Source: Sphingomonas paucimobilis NBRC 13935
Lineage (GTDB): Bacteria > Pseudomonadota > Alphaproteobacteria > Sphingomonadales > Sphingomonadaceae
DNA length: 64,000 nucleotides
Assembly: GCF_000739895.2 (NCBI RefSeq)
Contig: NZ_BBJS01000051.1
Span: 1 to 64,000 of the forward strand
Direction: 5' to 3'
Part shown: positions 17,804 to 27,112 of the stretch, piece by piece
Numbering within the stretch: position 1 is the stretch's first letter
Layout: each line of letters opens with the position of its first letter
Translations under genes and position numbers: made by a program
The notes under the pieces: model-generated
What the model was told of the DNA's origin: nothing
The model's database searches: none
The model's input: the letters and a program-made list of their open reading frames with translations, nothing else

Positions 17804-17893
17804 AAATTAGTAGTTAACAACGAGTAAACCTTTGTCCTCCACCACCGCGTAAGCGGTCGGGCCGCATGTCTTCCTCCAGGCAAGGAGGTAGAG

Positions 17894-18937
17894 ATGCGAT
17901 ACCAAGCCCGCTTGGCAATGGCTGCTATCACGGCGATGTTCGCAACGGCGAACCCCGCTCAGGCCCATTCGGCGTCCCCGCACTTCCTGATCCGTGGCGA
18001 TACCATGGCCGCGCCCGCCGGCTTCGTCGCCATGTGCCAGACCGATCATACCTTCTGCCAGGACCAAGACGGTATCGCGCCACCGCTCGCCGCGCCCGTC
18101 TGGCAGGGAAGAATCGCCACCGGTCTGCCCGCCGTCACCATGGCCGTCGCCAACATGATCGCCGCGACCCTGCCCGATCTGCTGACCACCCTGGATGCGC
18201 AAGCCAAGCCGCAGGCTTCGGTCACGCTCGGCCTGCCGCGCGCACTGCGCAGCGCCGCCTCGCCTCACCCCGCGCTGTTCGCGACGTCTCCCGCCGAACC
18301 GGGGTTCGGACGCAAGCTAGGTCTGTCGCTCCCGGACGGTGTTGAGGCGCTCTGCCCCGTGGATGACGCGACGTGCAAGCCAAGCGACGACGTACCGGCC
18401 GCGCCGATCCGATCCGTCGCAATCACCCTGTTCAATCCGGCATGGTCGCAGATGCCGGAAATGCCCGAACTGATCGTGCAACCCGCCGAGCCTCCGCCGC
18501 CCGCCACGACGATCGCGGTCACCGCCCCCGTTCGGGCCAAGCCTTCGCCCGAAGCCGAGGCCAAGCTGCTTCAATCGGTCAACAAGCTGGTCAACGGCCG
18601 CGTGGTCCAGCGTTCCGACATGCAGATCTACGCCACCGAGGAGAAATGGCAGCGGAGCGGGATCGGCAATCATGCGCAGGGCGACTGCGAGGATCTGGCG
18701 ATCGAGAAGCGATACCAGTTGTTGGCGCAAGGCTATGATCCCGCCCTACTGAGCTTCGCGGTGGTGTTCAGCCAGCAGACCGGTCTGCACACCGTGTTGA
18801 TCGCACGGACCGACGATGGCGACATGGTGTTGGACAGCGCCACCCCTTGGGTAAAGCGTGTAGACCAGACCAACTATAGCTGGATCAGTATCCAGTCGCC
18901 CGAAAATGGGATGCGGTGGCAGAGCGTTCGAATCTGA
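17894..18937 (+). CDS. BTLCP transglutaminase-like cysteine peptidase (LapG-like)
   Basis: 347 residues, with AAGGAGG close upstream of ATG 17894. A signal peptide (to about NPAQAHS) and a long low-complexity Pro/Ala linker precede the C-terminal peptidase domain (about 220-345). The catalytic set is visible: Cys265 in GNHAQGDCEDLAIEKR, His299 in GLHTVLI and Asp314 in DMVLDSAT. LapG-type members are periplasmic proteases that cut surface adhesins under c-di-GMP/LapD control. Others sit in polymer loci without a LapD partner, as here. The N-terminal half has paired Cys (MCQTDHTFCQ, LCPVDDATC) that may form disulfides. Confidence 0.85.
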   Translation: MRYQARLAMAAITAMFATANPAQAHSASPHFLIRGDTMAAPAGFVAMCQTDHTFCQDQDGIAPPLAAPVWQGRIATGLPAVTMAVANMIAATLPDLLTTLDAQAKPQASVTLGLPRALRSAASPHPALFATSPAEPGFGRKLGLSLPDGVEALCPVDDATCKPSDDVPAAPIRSVAITLFNPAWSQMPEMPELIVQPAEPPPPATTIAVTAPVRAKPSPEAEAKLLQSVNKLVNGRVVQRSDMQIYATEEKWQRSGIGNHAQGDCEDLAIEKRYQLLAQGYDPALLSFAVVFSQQTGLHTVLIARTDDGDMVLDSATPWVKRVDQTNYSWISIQSPENGMRWQSVRI

Positions 18938-18992
18938 GGGTCTGAGCGAATCGAGGGGGTCGCCTCTCGATAGCGGTATACTCCTCCGTCAG

Positions 18993-19013
18993 GCCTGCAG
19001 TCCCCTTGCAGGC
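18993..19013. terminator. hairpin between convergent genes
   Basis: GCCTGCA-GTCCCCT-TGCAGGC is a perfect 7-bp stem in the 92-base gap between two convergent genes. A weaker ATCGAG/CTCGAT repeat lies at 18950-18971. Probably a bidirectional terminator. Confidence 0.45.
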
Positions 19014-19029
19014 GAGGATCGATCTCCGC

Positions 19030-20142
19030 TCAGTTCACCGGTTTCAAAGTCGCTGGCGCGGCGGCGATCCGCTCGCCGGGGCCACCGGGATGTTCGGGGC
19101 TGTTGTTCAGGACGCGGACCAGATGATCGCGGATCGTCCGGCGGTCCGCGAACAAATTGCTGATCATCTGTTTGTCGCACCCCTGGGGCAGCACGGCCAG
19201 CGTCATGGTCTTGTCGGTCGCGTCGACGACATAGCCGCCGAAGCGCTGATAGGCCCGCGCCAGAATGCGCCCTTCGCGGGTCAGCGGCAGCGCCTCGACA
19301 TTGACCGAGGGCGGCAAAGCGAGCAGCGCGCCCATCGGCACCAGCCCCTGATAATTGTTCTTGCCGCCGCCATCGCTGTGCGTTGCCGGCCAGACCTTCT
19401 GATCCGCCATGGTCGCGCCCTTGCGCAACTGCGTGGTCGACAGGAGCAGTGCGACGGCATGGGGGATTTCGCCCTTTGCCAGTTCGCTGCACCGCACGAT
19501 CCCGCCCGCCAGCGAACCGCCAAAAGCGCGGATCCCCTCGGAAAGCCCTTCGCCGCTGGCAATGCCCGAGCCGCGCAGATCGGTCCGGACCAGATAGACG
19601 GCGCGATAGGCACGCTGACCCGCCTGTGCACCCTGCCACACTTCATAGGCGTATCGACCGGGCGGATCGATCAGGATGGCATGGCCATCGGATCCGCCAA
19701 GGAACTGCACGCCCGCCGGCGTGGGCAGATCGACCGAACCGTTCGTCACCGGCGGCCCATCCGGCCACGGCACGCTGCCCGATCGTGCATTATAGAGCCA
19801 GCGCATGACCATATCATTGGCCCGGGCGTGGTACAGACCGATCGCATCGGCACCGATCCAGGGATAGGAACCGCTATGGCCGCCGGCATCGTCGGTGTGG
19901 AGCATCCGGCTTTCGGCCGCGTCGGCCGCCTGATATTGCGCCCCTCGCCCGATCGGCGTGTTCCAGATGCTATTGTCGGCAAAGGGCTGGTCCACCGGAT
20001 CGCGCGCCCCCGGCAACCGATCCTGCGCCATCGCGGCCCCGCCGGCCACCGTGGCTGTCAATAGCAGCGCGGCAATCGCACGCCGGAAAATGCGGCGCGG
20101 GTTTTCTACCACTGTCCGACAATGGATCATGAAAAGCTCCAT
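19030..20142 (-). CDS. unrecognised secreted protein (DNSIWNTPIG type)
   Basis: 370 residues, or 366 from the second Met. Basic N-terminus and signal peptide (RRAIAALLLTATVAGGAAMAQ). The mature protein has a conserved-looking PFADNSIWNTPIGRGAQY opening, GSYPWIGADAIGLYHA, and a C-terminal GYVVDATDKTMTLAV segment. Proteins with this SIWN-type opening occur as secreted hypotheticals in several phyla. I know of no biochemical assignment. Composition suggests a soluble beta-rich fold. Location in the polymer locus suggests an extracellular or periplasmic role on glycans, which is inference. Confidence 0.7.
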   Translation of the reverse strand: MELFMIHCRTVVENPRRIFRRAIAALLLTATVAGGAAMAQDRLPGARDPVDQPFADNSIWNTPIGRGAQYQAADAAESRMLHTDDAGGHSGSYPWIGADAIGLYHARANDMVMRWLYNARSGSVPWPDGPPVTNGSVDLPTPAGVQFLGGSDGHAILIDPPGRYAYEVWQGAQAGQRAYRAVYLVRTDLRGSGIASGEGLSEGIRAFGGSLAGGIVRCSELAKGEIPHAVALLLSTTQLRKGATMADQKVWPATHSDGGGKNNYQGLVPMGALLALPPSVNVEALPLTREGRILARAYQRFGGYVVDATDKTMTLAVLPQGCDKQMISNLFADRRTIRDHLVRVLNNSPEHPGGPGERIAAAPATLKPVN

Positions 20143-20202
20143 ATTGTGTCGCCATCACACCAATCATGACGATAGGTTCATTTTGGGATCGGGGGATATA
20201 GC

Positions 20203-21087
20203 GTGCCACAAATATCGATAGTCATTCCGGCGCGAAATCGCGCCACTGTGATCGGCCGTGCCATAGACTGCGCCAACCGGCAGAAGGTTCCCCCGATCGA
20301 GATCATCGTCGTCGATGACGCGTCCGACGATAACGGCGCAACCGTCGCCGCGGCCCGCGCCGCACAGGTTCCCGGCATTCCGGTCCGGATCATCGCCCTC
20401 GATAGGCGGGCCGGCGCGCCCAATGCCCGCAATATCGGCGTGGCGGCAGCGGCGGGCGACTGGATCGCCTTGCTCGATTCCGACGATGGCTGGGCAGAGA
20501 CCAAATTGGCCGAGCAGGTTGCGCTGATCGACGATGACGTGGTGGCGGTCTTCACCGACACGCTGTTCGATAACGGCAAAGGCGGTGGCACCACCAAGTT
20601 TGGCAAGGATGTCACCGACCCGGCCGCGCTCCTCTACGAAAATACGCTGGGTGGCTGTTCGGCAGCGATGATCCGCCGTGCGACCTTCGATGCGGTCGGC
20701 GGCTTCGACGTCAGCCTGCCGAGTTGCCAGGACTGGGACATGTGGCTGAAGCTGCAATGCGCGGGCCGCATCGCGCTCTGCCACCAGCCGCTGACCCATT
20801 ATTATTTCGACGGCGACGATCGCATCTCGCGCAATCCCGTCTCGGTCGAGCGGGGGCATCGCATGCTCTATAACCGTATCCTGTCCGACTATGCCCCGGC
20901 GGAGAAGGCCAAGGATATCCGGGCTTTCCAACGCTTTCACCTGGCGCAGACCCTGGTCTATTTCACCGGCATCCGGCGCGGCGCCATCGCGCCTGCACTG
21001 CGCAACATGCTCATGCCGCACGGTCGCACGACCCGCCGCTCGTCCGCCCATCTGATCGGCACGGCGCTGGGACTGATCCGCTCCTGA
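20203..21087 (+). CDS. glycosyltransferase family 2
   Basis: 294 residues from GTG 20203, with GGGGG upstream. GT-A fold opening ISIVIPARNRATVIGRAI, then VVDDASDDN and the metal-binding DXD in LLDSDDGWAE. SCQDWDMWLKLQ is the typical acceptor-side ED/QD motif. It is an inverting cytoplasmic enzyme that adds one sugar to the repeat unit. Its start is divergent from the 19030-20142 gene and its end is 4 bases from the convergent flippase gene. Confidence 0.88.
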   Translation: MPQISIVIPARNRATVIGRAIDCANRQKVPPIEIIVVDDASDDNGATVAAARAAQVPGIPVRIIALDRRAGAPNARNIGVAAAAGDWIALLDSDDGWAETKLAEQVALIDDDVVAVFTDTLFDNGKGGGTTKFGKDVTDPAALLYENTLGGCSAAMIRRATFDAVGGFDVSLPSCQDWDMWLKLQCAGRIALCHQPLTHYYFDGDDRISRNPVSVERGHRMLYNRILSDYAPAEKAKDIRAFQRFHLAQTLVYFTGIRRGAIAPALRNMLMPHGRTTRRSSAHLIGTALGLIRS

Positions 21088-21091
21088 TCCG

Positions 21092-22585
21092 TCAGGCGGG
21101 GCGCCGCATCTGGCGCCGCGCGAAATTGTTGATCCAGCCCATGACCATCGTCGTCAGTTCGCGCCCGGGCTCCGACAAAAGCTGCGCGGGGATGGCAGCG
21201 GCATAGGCCGCGATCGCCAGGATCACGAGATGCGGCAAGGGCGACAATCCCGCAGGCAGCATCATTTGCGTACCGCCGACCGCCGCCAGCGAGACGAGGG
21301 TGACGATATGCAACTGGGCGATATCGCGCACCCGTACCGCCGTGCCGCGCGCGGCCAGCCAGAAGAGCAAGGGCGTCCGCAGCGCCTCGCCGATGAAACA
21401 GGCCTTGGCCACGCCGATCGCGCCCCAGGGCAGACCGACCAGAAAGCCGATCACCACCGTGGCCGAGGCGAAAAGCCCCCAGTTCATCAACAGCTTGGAT
21501 CGGTTGGTCGACATCATCAGCCACGGCGCTGACTCATTGACCAGCAGCATCGCCGCCGCGCCCGACAACCAGGCGAAGATCGGCCCCACCGCCTGCCACT
21601 TGTCACCCAGCAGCAACCGCACCGCCGCATCCGACCCGACAGAGGCCGCCATGATGCCGGGCACGGCGCAGGTCACGATCCCCTGCAGGAAGATCAGATA
21701 GGCCCGCCGGTAACGTTGCGGCTCCTCGCGCGTCCGCGCCAGCACCGGCAGGATGATCCGCGACAGGGGGCCGCTGAAATTCTGAAGCGGTGCAGCCATC
21801 AAACGATAGGCACGGTCATAATAGCCCAGCGTCGCCGCGCCCCAGACCCGCGCGATCAGCACCTTGTCAATGTTGCGCGTGACGAACAGCGCGAAGCCAT
21901 AGACCGAAATGCCGCCACCGAAGCGGACCATCGGCGCGATACTGGCCCATTGAAAGGTGAAACGCGGCCGCCAACGCTCGAAGAACAGGAAGGACAGGGT
22001 GTTGACGATCGTCGAGGCCAACGCCCCCGCCAGCAACGCCCAGTAAGATCGCATGATCAGCGCTGCCGTCACGGTGAAGGCGAACATGGTGATGCTGCTG
22101 ATGATGTCGACGATGCTCTGCACCTGGAACCGCATCTCGCGGTTGAGCAGCGCATTGTAGAGCGGATTGGGGGCAGTCGCGATGATCAGCAGGCCCGATG
22201 CCGCGACCAGCACGCCCGCCTGGGTGCTGTGATAGAACAGAGCGACCAGCGGTCCCGCCACGATCAGCCCCAGCGCCAGCACCAGGCACAGCCCGATATT
22301 CAGCCAGAACAGCGAGGAAAGCTGAACGTCGGAGACATCGTCCGACTGCACCACCGCGTGATCGAAGCCAATATTCTGAAATAGAAAGGCAAATCCCGTG
22401 ACGGGGGCGGCCATGGCATAGATGCCGTAATCGGTCGGCGACAAAATACGTGACGCGACGATGACAGTTCCGATCGTCGCCCCCACCCGAAACAATTGCG
22501 CAACGATGGTCGTCACGGTGCCGGTCATCACTTTGCGACGATATCCGTCCTGCTTTTGCACGTTCTGCCCCCGGCTCAATTCCAT
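21092..22585 (-). CDS. Wzx-type oligosaccharide flippase
   Basis: 497 residues with about 12-14 membrane segments and the MATE/PST fold opening TGTVTTIVAQLFRVGATIGT. GYYDRAYRLMAAPLQNFSGP is the polysaccharide-synthesis signature near the middle. It flips undecaprenyl-linked repeat units across the inner membrane for polymerisation by the Wzy-like protein at 11318-12679. Together with the Wza/Wzc-like genes this defines a Wzx/Wzy-dependent locus. Confidence 0.9.
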   Translation of the reverse strand: MELSRGQNVQKQDGYRRKVMTGTVTTIVAQLFRVGATIGTVIVASRILSPTDYGIYAMAAPVTGFAFLFQNIGFDHAVVQSDDVSDVQLSSLFWLNIGLCLVLALGLIVAGPLVALFYHSTQAGVLVAASGLLIIATAPNPLYNALLNREMRFQVQSIVDIISSITMFAFTVTAALIMRSYWALLAGALASTIVNTLSFLFFERWRPRFTFQWASIAPMVRFGGGISVYGFALFVTRNIDKVLIARVWGAATLGYYDRAYRLMAAPLQNFSGPLSRIILPVLARTREEPQRYRRAYLIFLQGIVTCAVPGIMAASVGSDAAVRLLLGDKWQAVGPIFAWLSGAAAMLLVNESAPWLMMSTNRSKLLMNWGLFASATVVIGFLVGLPWGAIGVAKACFIGEALRTPLLFWLAARGTAVRVRDIAQLHIVTLVSLAAVGGTQMMLPAGLSPLPHLVILAIAAYAAAIPAQLLSEPGRELTTMVMGWINNFARRQMRRPA

Positions 22586-22695
22586 CGGCTCTAGCCTTGC
22601 GGCGTTCGCCGCGCCATGCGTGCCTGAGTATCAGCCTGAGACACTTTATGAGTCTTTCGGTCTTGGGCTCGCGATGAAGAGGATGAAGGCAAACC

Positions 22696-23757
22696 GTGGC
22701 GGCCATCGATATCGTCATGCCCGTGCGCAACGGTGCCGCCTATATCGGCGATGCCATCCGCTCCGTGATCGGCCAGACCGAACGGAACTGGCGGCTGCTC
22801 GTCTTCAACCATGCCTCGACCGACGCCACCGGTGACATCGTCGATTCGCTGGTGCTGGGCGATACGCGTATCGAGCAGGTGCGCTGCTCCGAGACGCTCA
22901 GTCTGTCGGAGGTCCGCAATCTGGGCTTTGCGCGGGCCGAGGCGCCGTTCATCGCACTGCATGACGCCGATGACCTGTCGCTGCCCGAACGCTTGTCGCG
23001 GCAACGTGCCTTTCTGGAGGCGCATCCGACCATGGCGCTGGTCGGTGGACAATATGAAACGGTCGATGCCACCGCGACCCGGTCGCTGGGCGTTCGTCGC
23101 CTGCCGCATGACGCCAATCGCCTGCGCGTGGCGTGCCTGTTCAACAACCCCATCGCGCAACCGACCGTCATGCTCCGCCGGTCGGTGCTGGAAGAGCTCG
23201 GCGCGCGCTATGGCGATGGCTTTCTGGACGCGCCGGGCGTGCCCGCGCTGCACGTGCCGACACTGGCCGAGGATTATTGGCTCTTCTCGCAACTGGCGTT
23301 GCTTGGCCTGTGCGCCAATCTGCCCGACACGCTGATCCGTTATCGCCAGCATGGCGCCAATATCAGCATCAGCAAATTCGATGCGCAAATGGCGATCTCG
23401 CATGAGATTTCCGATCACCTGATGCGCGTGCTCGCCGCCCGGCATGGCGAAACGTGGCAGACCATCCTGCCCTTTTGCAACCATGGCGCACGGCTGACCA
23501 CGGTCGCCGATGCTCATGCGCTGCCCGCCGCCTGGAAATCGCTGCGTGCGTCATTGCTGCGCATCTTCGGCGATACGCCGGGCGTGCGGCGTGAACTGGC
23601 CTTTCGTGATGTCCTGTCGAGCCGGGCGTTGCCGGTACTGCTCAGCCGCTTCGCGCTGCTGCGGATGCGCGAAGGCGTCGACAGCGATGAGATGGCGACG
23701 ATCCGCCACATCCTGTCGGCCTATAAGCCCACCGCCAGGTTGAAACGCGCCGCCTGA
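22696..23757 (+). CDS. glycosyltransferase family 2
   Basis: 353 residues from GTG 22696 with AAGG upstream. Opening IDIVMPVRNGAAYIGDAI, then DXD in ALHDADDLSLPERL and the acceptor motif LAEDYWLFSQL. The C-terminal 100 residues beyond the GT-A core are helical and of unknown role. It is divergent from the flippase gene and ends at a strong hairpin, so it is probably a single-gene transcript in the repeat-unit assembly set. Confidence 0.88.
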   Translation: MAAIDIVMPVRNGAAYIGDAIRSVIGQTERNWRLLVFNHASTDATGDIVDSLVLGDTRIEQVRCSETLSLSEVRNLGFARAEAPFIALHDADDLSLPERLSRQRAFLEAHPTMALVGGQYETVDATATRSLGVRRLPHDANRLRVACLFNNPIAQPTVMLRRSVLEELGARYGDGFLDAPGVPALHVPTLAEDYWLFSQLALLGLCANLPDTLIRYRQHGANISISKFDAQMAISHEISDHLMRVLAARHGETWQTILPFCNHGARLTTVADAHALPAAWKSLRASLLRIFGDTPGVRRELAFRDVLSSRALPVLLSRFALLRMREGVDSDEMATIRHILSAYKPTARLKRAA

Positions 23758-23787
23758 CCCCCGCCGCTCGCGATGCGGCGGCGTCAG
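23754..23787 (+). terminator. long hairpin after the GT2 gene
   Basis: CTGACCCCCGCCGC pairs with GCGGCGGCGTCAG around TCGCGAT, giving about 13 bp with one bulge. It starts inside the stop codon and is followed by ACTTTG. It is a good terminator candidate in the 110-base gap to the next co-oriented gene. Confidence 0.55.
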
Positions 23788-23867
23788 ACTTTGGGACGGT
23801 CGGCCGATCATCGCTTCTGTTCGCGCGAGCGGTGCATGGGTAGGGCACGGCGGTCAGGGGGACGGTA

Positions 23868-25064
23868 ATGACGATGCTGGGCGATGCGCTGCTGCTCTTG
23901 GGGTTTCTGGCCTTCATGCCGGCGGTCCTGCTGTTCGCGGCGGAAATCCTGTGGGGGCTGCGTCGTCCCTTGCTCACGCCGCCGGGCGATGCCCCCGCCT
24001 TCACCGTCCTGATCCCAGCGCATGACGAAGCGGGCGTGATCGCCCCGACGCTGCGGTCGATCGCGGCACAGTTGCGGGGGGGCGACCATATGCTGGTGAT
24101 CGCCGACAATTGCACCGACGACACCGCCGTGATTGCCGCCGCGCACGGTGCCGATTTTACCGAGCGGCGCGATCCAGTGCGGCGGGGCAAGGGCTATGCG
24201 CTGGCGCATGGACTGGCGCAGGCGGCGCGCTGGGCCAATCCGGTGACGATCATCGTCGATGCCGATTGCCTGTTGTCGCCAAACGCCCTCTACCAACTGG
24301 CCGCCAAGGCCGCGCGCGAGGGACGCCCGGTGCAGGGCGATTATCGGTTGGAGACCGCCCCCGGCGGATCGCTCGCCAGCCGGTTCAGCGCCTTTGCCGT
24401 CCGCGTGAAGAATTATGTCCGCCTGCTCGGCGGTCTGCGCCTGGGCGTGCCTTGCGTGCTGACGGGCAGCGGCATGGCCTTTCCGACGGCGCTGCTGTCG
24501 CGTGTCGAGCTGGGGTCGGGCGAGATCGTCGAGGATCTGTTGCTCGCGGTCGACCTGACGCTGGACGGCGCCGCGCCGCTATTTTGTCCAGAGGCGCGCA
24601 TCACCAGCCCCCTGCCCGCCACGCGCGAAGCGGCCGAGGCACAGCGCGCGCGCTGGGAAGGCGGCTATCTATCGATCATGCGCCGCTATGTCCTGCGGCT
24701 GGCCTGTACCGCGCTGCGACGCGGAGACCCGCGCGTGCTCGCGCTGGCGCTGGACCTCGCCATCCCGCCGCTCAGCCTGTTGATCGCCGCGCAGGGGGCG
24801 ATGCTCCTCATCGCCGCCCTTTGGGCGCTGGTGTCCGGCCATGCGCTGCCGCTGGTGGTGGGGATCATCCAACTGGTGCTGATGATCGGCGCGATCGGGC
24901 TGGCCTGGCATCGCTATGGCCGTGACCTGCTCAGTGTGACCGACCTTGCGCGACTGCCGCTCGCCGTGCTGGCCAAGCTCGGCTTTTACCGGCGCATCCT
25001 CCGCGCTCCGCAACAGGGTTGGGTCCGCACCGAGCGCGGCGCGGAAATGAAGGGGCGCGAATGA
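23868..25064 (+). CDS. membrane-bound glycosyltransferase family 2
   Basis: 398 residues. An N-terminal membrane segment (LLLLGFLAFMPAVLLFAAEIL) precedes a GT-A domain with FTVLIPAHDEAGVI and DXD in IIVDADCLLS. An acceptor motif GEIVEDLLLAVDL and QRARWEGG (the Q-x-x-RW type) follow, then three C-terminal membrane segments. This is the processive-looking GT2 architecture, but in Wzx/Wzy loci such proteins usually add a single sugar. It overlaps the WecG/TagA gene by ATGA, so the two probably add consecutive residues. Confidence 0.87.
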   Translation: MTMLGDALLLLGFLAFMPAVLLFAAEILWGLRRPLLTPPGDAPAFTVLIPAHDEAGVIAPTLRSIAAQLRGGDHMLVIADNCTDDTAVIAAAHGADFTERRDPVRRGKGYALAHGLAQAARWANPVTIIVDADCLLSPNALYQLAAKAAREGRPVQGDYRLETAPGGSLASRFSAFAVRVKNYVRLLGGLRLGVPCVLTGSGMAFPTALLSRVELGSGEIVEDLLLAVDLTLDGAAPLFCPEARITSPLPATREAAEAQRARWEGGYLSIMRRYVLRLACTALRRGDPRVLALALDLAIPPLSLLIAAQGAMLLIAALWALVSGHALPLVVGIIQLVLMIGAIGLAWHRYGRDLLSVTDLARLPLAVLAKLGFYRRILRAPQQGWVRTERGAEMKGRE

Positions 25065-25774
25065 TGACGACCACCGACTTCCTGGGCTTCCGCTTCGAAC
25101 GGGGCAGCCGCGAGGCGCTGTTCGACCGGATGGTCGGCATGGCGCAGGCGCCCTTCGGCTATGTCGTCACGCCCAATGTCGATCTGGTCAATCGGGCCGC
25201 GCGCGATGCCGAGGTCCGCGCCCTGTATGACGGCGCGGCGATCCATCTATGCGACAGCAAGGTCCTGACCCTGATGGCCAAGGCCAAGGGCGTCGCGCTC
25301 GACTGCTATCCCGGTTCCGATCTGGTCGCCGACCTGATGAATCGCGGCGGCGCGGGCCAGCGTATCGCGATCGTCGGACCGAGCGCCGACGACTGGCGGG
25401 CGCTGGTCGATCGCTATCCGACCGTGACGCTCCACCACATCCCCTCACCCGCGATCATGACGCCGGGCTCGGCCGAGTGGCAGACCTGCGTCACGCACGC
25501 CGCCGCCGCGCCTTGGGATATCCTGCTCGTCTGCCTGGGCTCGCCCAAGCAGGAGCGCTTCGCGCAAGCCGTCGGCGCGCTGCGCCAGGCGCCCGGCGTC
25601 GCCTGGTGCGTCGGGGCGTCGATCGACTTTCTGACCGGCCGCCAGACCCGCGCCCCGCGCTGGGTCCGCGCCTGCAACCTGGAATGGCTGCACCGACTGG
25701 CCAGCAATCCGGGGCGACTATGGCGGCGCTATCTGGTCGAGGGGCCGCAGATCATCCGCCTGCTGATGCGCTGA
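25061..25774 (+). CDS. WecG/TagA/CpsF family glycosyltransferase (GT26)
   Basis: 237 residues from ATG 25061, inside the ATGA overlap with the upstream GT2 gene. Family marks are VVTPNVDLVNRAARDAE, HLCDSKVLTLMAKAKG, DILLVCLGSPKQERF and CVGASIDFLTGRQTRAP. Members transfer ManNAcA, ManNAc, Glc or GlcA onto lipid-linked sugars, often as the second or last step in repeat-unit assembly. It ends 4 bases before the convergent glycosidase stop. Confidence 0.9.
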   Translation: MMTTTDFLGFRFERGSREALFDRMVGMAQAPFGYVVTPNVDLVNRAARDAEVRALYDGAAIHLCDSKVLTLMAKAKGVALDCYPGSDLVADLMNRGGAGQRIAIVGPSADDWRALVDRYPTVTLHHIPSPAIMTPGSAEWQTCVTHAAAAPWDILLVCLGSPKQERFAQAVGALRQAPGVAWCVGASIDFLTGRQTRAPRWVRACNLEWLHRLASNPGRLWRRYLVEGPQIIRLLMR

Positions 25775-25778
25775 TCCA

Positions 25779-26912
25779 TCAAGGCAGGGCCGGCACGACT
25801 CCCTTGGGCGCGGCGGAAAGGCTTCGGATCAGCGCGACCTCGGCCGGGCGATACGGCGTGCCATCGGCGCGAAAGACCTCATGGAACCAGATGGTCGGTT
25901 CCTCCAGCACATAGGTCTTTTTCCAGCTATCCCAGGGCAGCCGCGTCTGCGTCTTCCCGTCGACGAAACCCCAGTTCATCATCGCGACATTATGGCGTTT
26001 GCCGATCGGTAGCGACCCGTCGAAGGTCGATCCGTTCCCCCGTGCCATATATTCGGTGCACAGGATCGGCCGGTTATAGGGCAGCAACTGGCGCACCCGC
26101 CGCTCGAACGTCTCGGGCCAGCTATAGTCGTGGAACGAGATCACGTCCGACTGGCCGAGTTGCAGCTTCTCCATCGGCGAAGTGCGCCCGCCCGGCGTCC
26201 AGTCCTCGCCCTGCCATACGCCCGAAGTCAGCGGTTGCGAGGGATCGGCAGCGCGTGCCCAGTCGAACACCTGTGCCAGAAGCGCGCGGACCAGCGGCTC
26301 CTTGCCCTCCTGCCCCTTATATTGGTCGGCGCCGTTATCGGGCTCGTTCCACACATCCCAGCCCAGAATGCGCGGATCGTCCTTGAACGCGCCGATCACC
26401 CCCTGGACATAGGCACGGTAGCGCGGCCAGCCGGCCCGGTCGCGCAGGCCCGCCATGCCCGGCCCCTGCACCCAGCCCGAATTATGCACGCCGGGGATCG
26501 GCGGATGTTGCGGCCCCAGCCGGGGATCGGGGTCCCAGCAACTGTCGAACAGGACGAAGAGTGGGCGGATGCCATGCGCCTTTGCCATGGTCAGGAACGC
26601 GTCGATCCGCTGCCGGAACCCCTCCGGGTTCTGCGCCCAGAGCTGATCGTGGAGGAAGACGCGCATCGTGTTCATGCCGATGCCCTGCGCCAGGCCCAAT
26701 TCATAATCGATCCGCTTGGGGTCCCAGGTCGCGGCCTGCCACATCTCCAGCTGGTTGATCGCCGAGGCGGGGGTGTAATTCGCGCCCACCAGCCAGGGCT
26801 GCTCCGCATACCAGGCCTTGGCCTGCGCCTCCGTCCAGCGTGGGCGTGCTTCGGCCAGGTCAGCGGCAAACAGGGTCGCGACGGCGGCCCCCAACAGTAA
26901 TGCGATCCTCAT
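25779..26912 (-). CDS. secreted GH5-like glycoside hydrolase
   Basis: 377 residues. Signal peptide MRIALLLGAAVATLFAADLAEA. The (beta/alpha)8 catalytic domain shows the acid/base Glu190 in GWDVWNEPDN and the likely nucleophile Glu287 in CTEYMARG, the clan GH-A arrangement (GH5, with GH39 or GH2-type possible). Substrate is unknown. Related proteins are often annotated as 1,4-beta-xylanase or cellulase. It could trim the exopolysaccharide made by this locus or attack plant glycans. It is divergent from the GH43 gene across a 200-base promoter region. Confidence 0.8.
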   Translation of the reverse strand: MRIALLLGAAVATLFAADLAEARPRWTEAQAKAWYAEQPWLVGANYTPASAINQLEMWQAATWDPKRIDYELGLAQGIGMNTMRVFLHDQLWAQNPEGFRQRIDAFLTMAKAHGIRPLFVLFDSCWDPDPRLGPQHPPIPGVHNSGWVQGPGMAGLRDRAGWPRYRAYVQGVIGAFKDDPRILGWDVWNEPDNGADQYKGQEGKEPLVRALLAQVFDWARAADPSQPLTSGVWQGEDWTPGGRTSPMEKLQLGQSDVISFHDYSWPETFERRVRQLLPYNRPILCTEYMARGNGSTFDGSLPIGKRHNVAMMNWGFVDGKTQTRLPWDSWKKTYVLEEPTIWFHEVFRADGTPYRPAEVALIRSLSAAPKGVVPALP

Positions 26913-26999
26913 CCATCCTCTCCCGATAGGCCCGGCATCACGGATCGTCCGCCCGATGTGCCAAGATCATTGGGCGGGAAGCTAAGCGGATTTCCGGCA

Positions 27000-27027
27000 T
27001 TGTTACAGCATTTTATCTGACTAATAT
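27000..27027 (+). promoter_or_regulatory. sigma-70-like promoter for the GH43 gene
   Basis: TTGTTA (27000-27005) and TAATAT (27022-27027) are separated by 16 bases in an AT-rich patch. Transcription would begin near 27034, about 80 bases before the GH43 start. This is the clearest promoter-like pair in the window, but it is judged by eye. Confidence 0.45.
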
Positions 27028-27112
27028 GCGGACTGAGATCACGGTATCCGGCCACGACCCGACATCATGTCGGACGAAAGCAACGAGCGGCCGGAACCAT
27101 GGGGAGGACAGG

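Noticed and set aside
17497..17818. Two GTTAAC sites (17497-17502 and 17813-17818) in promoter regions of the polymer locus, considered as a shared operator.
   Set aside because: Only six bases are shared with certainty, both regions are AT-rich, and flanking similarity is weak.
12728..20142. Possible exosortase/PEP-CTERM system, because BTLCP, BBP2 and Wzc-like genes also occur in those loci.
   Set aside because: No exosortase, PrsK/PrsR or PEP-CTERM tail sequence is present in the window.
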